Shown piece after piece: positions 11,718 to 21,522 of a DNA stretch of 64,000 nucleotides (the first letter of the stretch is position 1; each line of letters starts with the position of its first letter). The DNA is taken from assembly GCF_000417875.1 (NCBI RefSeq), contig NW_006920885.1:358501-422500 (forward strand). The letters run 5' to 3'. A program made the position numbers and the translations under genes. The notes beneath the pieces were generated by a model that was not told the DNA's origin, did no database searches, and saw only the letters and a list, made by a program, of their open reading frames with translations. The stretch comes from Pseudozyma flocculosa PF-1 (taxonomy: Eukaryota > Basidiomycota > Ustilaginomycetes > Ustilaginales > Ustilaginaceae).

Positions 11718-12656
11718 TTACTTGTAGACCTTGCCGAACATGATGGCCTGGAGCTTGTCGTATCCGGACAGGACACCGGCACCGGCGATACCACGGAGAA
11801 TGTTGGCGCCGGCACCCTTGAAGAGCGACTTGACACCCTCGGCGGCGACGATCGAGCGGCCGGCGTCGAACATGTTCTTGTAGTGGACCTTGCCACCCGA
11901 GGTCATCATCATGCGGCGACGGATGGTGTCGAGCGGGTACGAAGCGATACCGGCACCGGTGGTGACACCCCAGCCGAGGAGGAACGAGGCGAGGAAGTTG
12001 TCGGCGAGGTTGCCGGTGAGGAGGACGGGCTTGAGCGAGTCGTACATGCCGAAGTAGAGACCGCGGTAGACGACGATGCCGACGACCGAGGGGACGAAGC
12101 CACGGTAGAGACCGGCGATACCGTCAGAGGCGATGGTCTTCCTGTAGACGTCGACGAGGCCGTTGAACTGGCGCTCGCCACCCTTGCCGGCCGACTTGGC
12201 GTCGTTGGCGAGACGGGTACGGGCGTAGTCGAGCGAGTAGACGAAGAGGAGCGACGAGGCACCGGCGGCACCACCCGAGGCAAGGTTGGCCGAGAGCGAC
12301 TTCCAGTAGGGGGCCGACTTGGGGACCTTGAAGAGCGACTTGAAGAAGTCCTTGAAGGCGAAGTTGAGGGCCTGGGTGGGGAAGTAGCGGATGACGTTGG
12401 CAGTGTTGCCGCGCCACAGCGAGACCATGCCCTCCTGCTGGTAGGTGCGGACAAAGCAGTCGCCGATGCCCTTGTAGGGGGTGGCGAGGCGGCCCTGCTT
12501 GATCATCTCATCCTGGTTCTGGATCAGGAGCTTGATGCGCTCAATGGGGGCAGCGGCGGTCTTGGAGACGGCGGCCGAGACACCTCCCATGAGGAAGTCG
12601 GCGGCGAAGCCGCTGAGGGTCTTCTGAGTCTTAGCGGGGTCGGCGACGGTACCCAT
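11718..12656 (-). CDS. AAC: Mitochondrial ADP/ATP carrier
   Basis: Inner-membrane antiporter exchanging matrix ATP for cytosolic ADP. The single exon encodes 312 residues, normal for the family. It has three mitochondrial-carrier repeats with the signatures PIERIK (residue 37), SLDYARTR (about 141) and PLDTIRRR (241). RRRMMM at 246-251 is the exclusive ADP/ATP-carrier signature. Aromatic and small residues at helix ends ([19 protein letters not shown]) fit. Codon use is markedly biased to C-ending codons (GAC, AAC, AAG, CTC), as expected for a very highly expressed gene. That bias also creates a long spurious open frame on the other strand. The absence of introns contrasts with most neighbours. 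Stop and start codons are unambiguous. Confidence 0.97.
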   Translation of the reverse strand: MGTVADPAKTQKTLSGFAADFLMGGVSAAVSKTAAAPIERIKLLIQNQDEMIKQGRLATPYKGIGDCFVRTYQQEGMVSLWRGNTANVIRYFPTQALNFAFKDFFKSLFKVPKSAPYWKSLSANLASGGAAGASSLLFVYSLDYARTRLANDAKSAGKGGERQFNGLVDVYRKTIASDGIAGLYRGFVPSVVGIVVYRGLYFGMYDSLKPVLLTGNLADNFLASFLLGWGVTTGAGIASYPLDTIRRRMMMTSGGKVHYKNMFDAGRSIVAAEGVKSLFKGAGANILRGIAGAGVLSGYDKLQAIMFGKVYK

Positions 12657-14526
12657 TTTGACTGGGGAGAGGGGCGGGGAAGGGAGGCAGTGGGCGGGGC
12701 GTCGAGGGTCAGCATGTGCTGAGAACGGTCAAGGGTGGCTGTTCGACGCTCGACAGCTTGCGGCCACCTGCGCTGCGAGAGCCCCCGCCAAGTTAGGGCG
12801 CAACACACGGCTGATCCCTTCCATAGCTGGTGGGCGCGAGAGCATCGGCAGCTCCGACGGTCCCTGCAGAGCAGGCGCCCTTGCGAGCATGTCCCTGAAC
12901 GTCACAGTCAGGGCACGACGAGAGCGGTCTAAAGCGCCGATGCTCGATGCCCCGACAAAGACAGCAGACGACGACGCCGAGACCGTCGACGACAACCGAC
13001 ACCGATGGCAACGACGTTGCGAGCAAGATGCAGCAGCGGCGAAGACGGTCGATGACTGGCAGATCGAGCGCGAGAGAGAGGTCGTCGAGAAACTCACCGG
13101 ATGTAGTGATGATGGGGAGGAGGGGGAGGAGTGGTGGTTAGGTGAAGGTTGAGAAGAAGGAAGCGCGCGGGACGGGCGATTTTGAAGGAAACCGCCGCCC
13201 CTCTTGTGGGGCCTGGCTTCCTCCCCGTCGATCGACGACCAACGGCGGGCAGGCAGGCAGGCAGGCAGGCCAGGGCCAGGGCCAGCGGGCAGGCTTTGGC
13301 TGGCGAAGGGGAGACAGGGCGCGGGCAGGCGGACGGCAGCGGAGATTTGGCGCCGGTTCGATCCAGCTGGCGCACCCGGCCACGGCCACAGCCAGGCCAG
13401 GCCAGGCGGTCGGGCGGACGGACGGGCGGACGGGCGGGCGAGCGAGCGAAGAAAACGGCCGGGGGCAGGCAGCCAAGCAACGGGCAACGCAAGGCAGCCA
13501 AGCCCGGGGCGACCGGGAAGAAGAAAATTTCAGAGCCGCGAGCACGCGCGCAGGCGGCAGCAGAAGGCAGGCAGGCTGCTCGCTGGCTCGCTGGCGGGCT
13601 GCTTGTCGATTTCGCCCTGGTGCGCTCGGTCCGCTCGCCAGCAGCAACCAGCAGCCAAGCCCCACGCGCATCGTATCGGTCCCTGCCTCGGTCGCCGAGG
13701 CGCGGCGCCACCAAACCTGACGCTCCGGCTACGACGCCGGCGACGAGCCAAGCAGGGGTGGCGAGCGAGCAAGCAGGCAAGCAAGAGACAGACAAGAGGC
13801 CGGCCGGCCGGCCGGCCTGCTGCCGCTGAATGGACAGCGCCCGCCCCCAGACTGGCCGCAGACGAAGCAAGGCAGGGCTCACCCCCGACTTAACAACCCA
13901 CAGGTGAGAGAGGGGAGACTTCGACTTCGCCCATGACGGCCAAAAGACCAAACGCGGGGCAGGTCGAGGCGAGGCGAGGCGAGATGGCCGTATCGGTGTG
14001 CTGCCAGCGCAAACCCAGCCACCCACGCAGGGCACAAAGCAAGCAAGATTCGAAATCGGCGCATGGCAAGTGCCGCAGTCGAAACCTCGGATGAAACCGG
14101 ACGAGGCCTGAGCGTCCGAGAGGGTCGCGGGTTTTTTGAATTTCTTCTTGTCGCGTCGACTTTGCTGGCCGGCCTGGCCTGCCTGTCGAGCTGCAGCCTG
14201 CAGCCAGGGTGGGCAAGGCCGGGCTGCGAGCCCGTGCGCGGCTGGCCAGAGATAGGCGCGCTTCGCACTCGGCCGAGAGTTCTGGGCCCGGAGCCATCGG
14301 TAGGTCGCCGCTCGCGACTCTCGTGTAGCTTCCGACCGCGCCTGGCGCATCAATCGCCGGACGCCGACTGCGCAGTCGCTCATCCGCAAGCCACTCTCTC
14401 TGTCACGGTCGAGGCGATGCTCAGGTGTGCTCTTCGATCTCAAGCTAGCCTGCCTGCTACAGACATGCGGCCTCTGACACTGCGCATCCTCGCTCCCTGT
14501 CCGAGGCACGCCTTGTGGCCGCGGCA
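12657..14526. other. Intergenic stretch with GGCA/GGGCC and GGAC arrays
   Basis: This is the upstream region of the ADP/ATP carrier and the 3' region of the SUZ gene. A strongly repetitive core at about 13244-13450 has five to six GGCA units, GGGCCA units, then CGGA/CGGG units. A run of GGCC units lies at about 13800-13822. Several overlapping open frames on plus (13142-13893) and one on minus (14902-13094) consist of Gly/Arg/Ala/Gln-rich sequence from these repeats, and I do not consider them genes. Confidence 0.6.
13244..13450. repeat. GGCA / GGGCCA / CGGAC-type short tandem arrays
   Basis: GGCA is repeated five to six times from about 13246, followed by GGGCCA-like units, GCCAGGCCAGGCC near 13392, and a CGGACGGACGGGCGG tract near 13410-13445. 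These are simple direct repeats, not inverted. Confidence 0.8.
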
Positions 14527-16984
14527 TCATCTCGACTCGTCGCCAAAGATGCGCGCGCGTGCGAGGCGGTACTCCTCTTGCCGCTGCTCGACCGTCTTGC
14601 GCTCCGGAGGCGTACTCGAGCCCGAAGACGAACCTCCCATGCCGACGCCCGCAGGCACGTCTCGAGGCCGCTGCAGGATCCGAGGAGGAGCTGGACCGGG
14701 TCCACCGCCGTAGGTGCCGAGCTGCGGCTGCGGAAAGCCTGTCGAGGCCCCGCCCCCACTGCCCCCGCCCGGGTTTGAAGCGAGGCCAGAGCCGTACGCC
14801 GTGGGAGGCAAGGTCCGGCCATGGTCGTTGATCACCGGCATGGGCATCGGGGCCTGGTTGTTGCTGCGTCGACGGACAGCATGGCGAGGAGGTAGCGCGC
14901 AAGAGAGGTCAACAAACGAACAGGTACGCCCGACACGGTCCATTGCATGGATACGCATGGCCCCAACGTCCGGAATGGACATCGGAGACTGCCACCACTC
15001 ACGCCTGGTTCCATTCGTCCTTGCTCGCACGGAAGGGATCGTGAGCCTGCGAGCCCGAGAGCCCGTCGTCGCTGTCGGCTTCCCAGTCGTCGACAACAGC
15101 ACCCTGCTGGTCCTGCCGGCGTCCGGGCCCCGTTCTGCTCGAGCGGAACTTTTGCGTGGCGACGATACCGTCATGGTAGGATTGCGGCTGTTGATGCTGC
15201 TGCTCCTGCTGCTGCTGCCCGGGCAGCGGCGGCGGCGGCGGCGGCGGATGCTGCTGATATTGATTCTGTGGGTATTGCTGTTGCACTTGCGGCGTCGGAA
15301 ATCCGGCAGCATTCGGCGGCGGACCGCCCGCGGGGTAGCCATACTGAGGTGGCGTCGGCTGGTACGGGACGTGCTGAGAGGGATAGCCAGGTTGCTGACC
15401 GGGCGTTGCAGCGCCGCCTGGTTGCGAAAAGGCGTCGTGCTGCGGTCCAGGGTGCGGAAAGGGCTGGTGTTGCTGGTCCGGGACCCCAGCGGTCTGAGTC
15501 TGCTGCGGCTTACCAGCGCCGCTCGACGGGGCGTGCGCGCTTGCGGGTGGCAGGTCTGGCTGGCCCTGGAGCTCTCCGACGCTGACGCCCTCGTTGCCGA
15601 TGTCGTCGGGCACCGTGATGCGGACCTTGGGCAGGAACTTGCGCACTTTTGACTCGACCTCCTGCTGGACGTAGCGCCACGTCGCCCCTTCGAGCTTGCG
15701 GTGACCTCCCGCGACGATCGACGTGATGGCCGCCTGCAACGCCTGCTGGAGCCGGCGGATGAGGCGGCGAAGCGAGTCGATCAACTTGGCCTTGATGTCG
15801 TCGCCGAGGCCGCGAGAGCCTGCGCTGTTGTTGCCCGATCCTGGACCCCCCGGGCCAAGGCTCGGGTCGAAAGGATTGCCGCCGAGGACCTTTTCGAGCG
15901 GGCCCTGGATCTCGTCGGGCAGCGCTTCGAAGAGCTGCTTCTCGATCTGGCCGAGCGCCTTTCTAAAGTCGACGCGGACATCCCGATGCACGCGGGCCAG
16001 TCCGGTGCTGAGCTTGTCGCTGATGACACCCGAAAAGCCGCCTTTGCCGCCGCCGCTGTCTCCTTGCCCGCCCTCTGCCGGATCGCCGTCAGTCGCATGG
16101 CTCGCGGACCGATCCTTGCTACCTCCTCCGCCACTGCTTTTGCTGAACATGCCCGAGAGGCCGGAGACGAGAGACGAGATCTCACCCTTGAGGCCGTCAC
16201 CGAGGTCGCGCGTCGACGTATTGCCACGCAGCCAGCGCTTGAGGTGCTCGAGCGCGATGTCGGTGAAGCGCCCGGGGATGGGAGCATGTTGCTGGCGGAG
16301 CATCGCGCCGACCTTTTCGCGGACGTCGGGGATGAGGATGCGAGCCTTTTGCTCGGGGTCGCACGAAGCGTCCTTGACCGCGTCGCTAAGGACGTCGAGG
16401 ATGCCCCCGAAGCGAGCGGGCTGGCCCGAGCCAGCGGCGCCGGCCACATCCGATACGGCCTCGAGCGCCGCAGACAAGAAGCCGCGCGCGCCCTTGCCGA
16501 AGGCGGAACCATTGCCCGCGCCGTCGACAGCCGCCCTGCTCTGCCCTTGCTGGCCGCCTTGCTGGATCTGCGACCCCGAGCCGGTCAGGCTGAAGATCTG
16601 ACCGAGGTCGTCGTCGGCATCGTCCATCGCGTCCTGGATCGACTTGGCAAACGTGGCCAGCTCGTTGGCAAACGGCAGCGCCCGCCCGCCGTAGAAGTCT
16701 GGCGGGCGATCGTCGATCGACCTCGCACCCGCCGTCGGCATCCCCGACGGAACACCCGGGCCATCCCGGCTGGATCCCGAGGGAGGCTTGTTGAATAGCC
16801 CACGGAAGGCGGCGATGACCTGCTCGTCGAGTCCGTCGACTGTGGCGCGCTGGAAAGTGTCGATCTCGCGGGCGATGAGCGGCTCGATCTGCGGCCGCAG
16901 AGAGTCGACATAGCGGTCGATCTGAGCCATGACGACGTCGGGAATGCCGTGACGGCTCTTGCCCAGGTCCTGCGAGGCGCTCAT
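14527..16984 (-). CDS. SUZ-domain protein with long N-terminal helical region
   Basis: Exon 1 (16984-15003) and exon 2 (14863-14527) join in frame to 772 residues. The intron has a GTGAGT donor and CAG acceptor. Residues 1-450 are largely helical (VVMAQIDRYVDSLRPQIEPL; VISDKLSTGLARVHRDVRVD; LRRLIRRLQQALQAAITSIV), with Gly/Ser-rich spacers; I do not recognise this part. Next comes a Pro/Gln-rich stretch, then an acidic patch, VVDDWEADSDD. At the very end is PPRILQRP followed by VEQRQEEYRLARARIFGDES, a clear SUZ motif of the SZRD1/R3H-associated type that binds RNA. The acidic patch, RIL(K/Q)RP and SUZ also occur in that order in small animal SZRD1 proteins, so the C-terminus resembles SZRD1 fused to something larger. 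The start is MSASQDLG; the preceding TTG is not used. RNA binding is inferred from the SUZ motif. Confidence 0.75.
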
Positions 16985-17820
16985 GGCGTCGAGAGGGCGG
17001 GCGCTTGACGACAAGGGAGCGAAATGGTGAGAGAGCGAATGAGTGAGTGGCGGAGGCTTGGGTCAAATGAGTGGTTGCGGGGTGGGCAGGCAGGCAGGGC
17101 GGCAGGGGGGCAGTGTGGCAGGCCGAAGGAAGCGGCTAACTAGCGGCTGGCGGCTGGGTGGTCAGTGCCTCGCCGCCTCGACCCCAGCCTGGCAGGAGAG
17201 GCGGGCCAGGCGAGGCAGGTCGCCGGATCTCGGCCACGCCGAGACAGGCCCGGCCCGCTCAGCAAGCCAAGGCCAGGCGATGTGGAGGCGAGGGTCGGTC
17301 TTGGTTTGGCGTGGCCTGGCCTGGTCTGGCCTCTTCCCGTCTGCCATCATCACCCTCTTCTCTCTCGTCTGGATTTCGACACTCGCCCATCCCACCGCCG
17401 TCCCCGCTTTCCTCTTCCTCTCCGCCCCACCGCGCTCAGGCTGCCCCTCGCCCTCAACATCGGCCTTGCTCACTGTCGGTAGCATCCGACTGCGGCCGCA
17501 GCCACACCTCGCCTTTTCCTTGGACCTGGCATTGACCCTGCCCGGGTGGCGAAAAAGGCGCTTCCAGGTCACCCGTCGCCCCCAATCGACCCGCACTCGA
17601 GTATTCAGCTGCTCTTTGTCCCTCTGCATCCGCATCGATCCTTTGCTCTTACTCTGGACTTGCATCTCCGGCTTCGCCTCTGTCTCGATTTGGCGAGAGG
17701 CCCATCACCATTCCGCACCTCGCCGCTCTCGCCATCTCAGCGGCCCAACGCCTCCCTCGAAGGCCTCCCTGGCCGGCCGCTCGCTCCAGTCCCTACTCCA
17801 GCCGCTCTCGACCGTCCGCC
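16985..17820. promoter_or_regulatory. Divergent promoter, SUZ gene / Cid1-like gene
   Basis: 836 bp separate the two starts. The left part has GGCA repeats (17088-17110). The right half is a long pyrimidine-rich plus-strand leader. The start codons face away from each other, so the two RNA-related genes may be co-regulated; that is inference. Confidence 0.5.
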
Positions 17821-20642
17821 ATGGCCACCGCCGACACGGACCCGTCGAAGCCGCCGACGACGCACGACGCCTTCGGCTTCTTCCGCCCCCCTTCCTTCAT
17901 GCCTCCGCTCGATCCCTCGAGCGACTCGGAGCCCGTCCGCACCATTGATTACGCTTCGGCCAACTCCGTCTTTGACGATCTCGCCTCAAAGAGCGCTCCT
18001 CCGCCGCCACCAGCAGCACAGCGATCCGCACCTGCCCATTCGCAACACAGCTACGACCCGATTGCCAAGATGTCGTCGCGCGTGGTGCGGCCCCTTCCCC
18101 GCGCCCACATCGCAGAGACCGCACCAGCTTCTGCCAGCGACGCGTCCGCATCCGCATCCGCATCCGCATCCGCACCTCTGCTCCCACCACAGTCGAGCGC
18201 GCAGGGACCATCGATGAGTCCCAACAAGCCCGAGCACGGTGCTTCCTCCTCGACATCTCCGCATACAGCCCCATCCTCCGGCGCCACAGGGTCTTCGACG
18301 ACGGCGACGACGACGACGACCATGCCCACCACGCCCTACAAGCATCGCCAGACCCTCCAGCAGCAGGATGATGCGGCCCGCCGTCAGGTCGAGGTCGACC
18401 GCCGCAACAAGGCACGCGAAGAGGAGAGGGTCCAGCGCCAGCACGATATCCAGAGGCAGGTCGAGAAGAACATGGAGGCGGTCCGCTCGGAGCGCGAGGC
18501 CGAGCGTGTCGAGCTTCTGGCCCAGCGTGAGCTCTGTGCCCGGGCCGCTCTACAGGTTGGGCCTGGCCAAAGCGTCGACTGGGATCGACCGGTAGGAGCC
18601 CTGGACGCGGACGAAGCCATCGGCAGGCAGGTCCGCGCACACTGGGAGTCGTCGCGGCCGAGCGCGCAGTCGATGAAGCGTCGCGAGCGCGTCGTCGACC
18701 GCATACAGGCGGCCATCGATGCGCGCTGGCCGGGCTTCGGCCTCCAGGTGGCGCCATTTGGCTCGAGCGTCACCGGCCTCGTCTCGGACCGCTCTGACCT
18801 TGACCTGGTGCTGCTGGACCCGACCAAGCCCTTCGGCGTCGGCACCCCGCCTTTCCTCGAAAGCGAACCGATGCGGCGCACCCGTCAGATCGAAGGCATG
18901 CCTGACTGGTACAACGTGCGTGTCGTCGCCGCCGCGCTCAAGGCGAGCAACGCCAGAGGCGGCCGTCCGGAAAAGTTTCGCAACATCATCGCCATCAGCC
19001 ACGCCAACGTGCCAATCAGTGAGTGGTCGAGTAGCTCGGGGCGCCGTCTGCCCGCCGTGTGCGCTCCCTAGTCCGCTCCGCCTTGGGTCGACCAACTGAC
19101 CATGTACGCCCATATCATCTGTACCCCCTGCCCCCTCCTGCTTCCGCTCCGCACGCCCCCTCCGCCCATGCAGTCAAGCTCGTCGACGTCGAGACGGGTC
19201 TGCCCGCCGACCTCAACATCAACGAGAGGTTCGGCCTGATCAACAGCCATCTGATTGCGACGTATGCCAACCTGCTGCCGAACGTCTTCCGTCCCTTTGT
19301 CTTTTTCGTCAAGCACTGGCTCTCGCAGCGCGGCCTCAACGATCCCAGCGGATCCAAGGGCCCGAACAGCCTCAGCAGCTACACGATCGCGCTCATGGCG
19401 ATCCAGTATCTCCAGGTGTGTCAGCTGCTTCCCAACCTGCAGGACCCGGCGCTCATCGCTGGCCTCGAGATTCCGCGCTCGTTCATCTGGGGCCGACGCA
19501 AGAAGGGCCGCGGCGGCAAGGGTGGCGGTGGCGCGCCCGGTCCCGCGCCGGCACCGGGCTACGACGTCACCTTTGCCCAGCTCACCGCCGGTGGGTACGA
19601 CGAGCAGGCGTACCGCAACATCGCCGCCTCCTGCCCCAACGTGCGCTCGCCGGGGGACAAGCTGCTCGGCCAAATCGTCAATGGTTTCGTCGGATACTAC
19701 GCAGACCAGTTTGCGAGGCAGAGCCAGGCTGTCTCGGTGGTGTCGGGCCGCCCATTGCCGCTTCAGCGCGGGGGCTCGCCTTCAACACAGTCCGGTCCCA
19801 GCTCGGACACGAGCGGCTCCCCGCCAGGCAGACAGTCGCAGCTCGACATTTTCGGAGGCCGAGCTCAGGCAGAACCGTACGGCGCGGCCGTGCCGCCGGG
19901 TGTCATGGCGATGGACAACTTCAGCCAGCCTCAGGACTGGGCGCAGCACGAGCTGGTGGTGCAGGACCCTTTTATCGTCGACCGCAACACGTCGAGGAAC
20001 ATGGGCGAGAAGATGGCGCACAGGCTCGATGCCGAGCTGCGCAGGGCAAAGGAGATGCTCTCGTCTGGCCGCACCGGCGGCGGCGGGGCCAGCAGTATCG
20101 CCGTGCGCGACCTGCCGCTGATCTGCGACATCTGCGCGCCGCTGTCGACCGACTTTGGCGGCCAGCGCCACCGGCTTCCTGACCGCCCGGCCGCTACTGC
20201 GACGGGCCCGGCGGCGGGCAAGGCTCACCTCGACCAGGCCGAGACCAACGCCTTTATCCGTCAGGAGTCTGAGAAGCTTAGGCTGGAGCTCGAGCGCTCC
20301 ACGATTGCGCAGGGAGGCGACCCGGCAAAGCAGGAGGCCAGAAAGGAGGCCAAGAAGCTGAAGGCCATGGCCAAAAAGGCGGCGGATCGCAAGCGAGCTC
20401 GCCCGCCGCAGAGCAGCGAGGCGGACGGTGTTCCCATGGAGCGACGGCGGTCGCCCAACGCCAGCGGCGTCAGCAGCGGGGCGCAGTCAAAGGCGGTGGC
20501 TTCTCCCGCCCCGAGCGGCGGCTCTCCGAGCCTGTCGACGACGTCGGAAGAGTCCGAAGACATTGACCTGGTGGCGCTGCGACTCGACAGGGCGAGACAG
20601 CAGCAGCAGCAGCAGCAGTCGGCAGGAAGCCGCCGACAGTAG
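17821..20642 (+). CDS. Cid1-family non-canonical poly(A)/poly(U) polymerase
   Basis: Terminal nucleotidyltransferase that adds A or U to RNA 3' ends. Exons 17821-19018 and 19174-20642 sum to 888 residues. The first ~180 residues are disordered; a charged coiled coil (KAREEERVQRQHDIQRQVEK) follows. The catalytic palm holds FGSSVTGLVSDRSDLDLVLL (Gly-Ser at about 313, two Asp at about 325 and 327). The third Asp is at about 412 in NVPIIKLVDVETGLPADLN, where the intron interrupts the coding sequence just upstream. GPNSLSSYTIALMAIQYLQ is the start of the PAP-associated domain. That domain contains a Gly/Pro-rich insert (RRKKGRGGKGGGGAPG) before the conserved VGYYADQFA-like segment. The tail of ~250 residues is disordered with lysine-rich helix and a Gln run. 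Whether it prefers A or U cannot be read here. Confidence 0.88.
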
Positions 20643-21522
20643 GCGACAGGCAGAGAGCAGCGCCTTGCTGGTCCCAACCCATCTGATCTGCTCTCGGTGC
20701 ACGCCAAGGGCCGGTTCTCTCAGCTGGCTCGATCGCTCGACTTTTCCCGTCCCCCGGTACTCTGGCTCTCTCTCTGAAGTGCATCGTGACTGGCTCGTAG
20801 GCATCAGAACAAGTGCAATCTCGACAGCAGGCCTTCTTCTTGCCTGCCCCTTTTCGTCTCCGCCGTCAGTCGATGGGATGGGTAGACAGGAGAGCCAGAG
20901 AGGGCAGGAGGGCTCAAGCTGAGCTGGGTAGGTTGACGTTTTCGCCCGATTTGTGGCATGCTTTTCGGGTTTCGCGCCCGAGGAGGGCCTGGCAGGCTAG
21001 CTGTCTTCCGCTGCACGTTGGCTGCCTCGGCGCGGGGGACTCCGGCGAAAAGCGCGCGTCCCATGACGGCCAGGCCAAGGCCTGCCTGCCTGCCTGCCAG
21101 CCAACGCAGCAAGCCGGGTGGCAGAGGGAGGCCACATACAGGGCAGCCTCGTCTCGGCCCGCCCGCAGCAGCCAAAGGGGTTTGTGGGCTTGCTGGCCTC
21201 CACCCTCCCCCTCTCTCCTCCGACCCGCCCACCTTCCCTTCGCCACCGCCACCTCGGTACCCACCCCTCTGCCCGCGACGCTACATCGACCGTCACGGCG
21301 ACACACTACTACGTAACTGACAAGCCTGGATCCCCGCAAACGCACGGCCCGCTCTCGACTCTGCTCCAACATTGGCCCGCCCGTCCACTGCGCAGCATCA
21401 GCACTAGCAGCAGCGAAAACGGCGCCAGCGACTGTCGTTTCTACGTACCGTCTCTCAACCTCGATCCAGCCCTTGCTTTCTACCTCGCCCTCGCCCTCGC
21501 CACCGGCAGCCCAACGCCCACC
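20643..21522. other. Intergenic: 3' region of the Cid1-like gene and promoter of the transporter
   Basis: 880 bp between two plus-strand genes. GCCTGCCTGCCTGCC units near 21080-21098 belong to the same short-repeat class seen elsewhere. The last ~250 bp is pyrimidine-rich leader. No coding exon is supported. Confidence 0.5.

Noticed and set aside
13142..13893. Three overlapping plus-strand frames of 190-230 codons
   Set aside because: All three frames are open over the same repeat, each Gly/Arg/Gln/Ala-rich. A real gene would favour one frame.
13094..14902. Minus-strand open frame of 602 codons
   Set aside because: It runs through GGCA/GGAC repeats and then overlaps the SUZ exon in a different frame. 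It is low in domain content, rich in Ala/Arg/Pro, and best explained by GC-driven lack of stops.
16985..17014. Upstream start for the SUZ gene
   Set aside because: The frame extends to 17014 only if TTG is taken as a start; the first ATG is at 16984.
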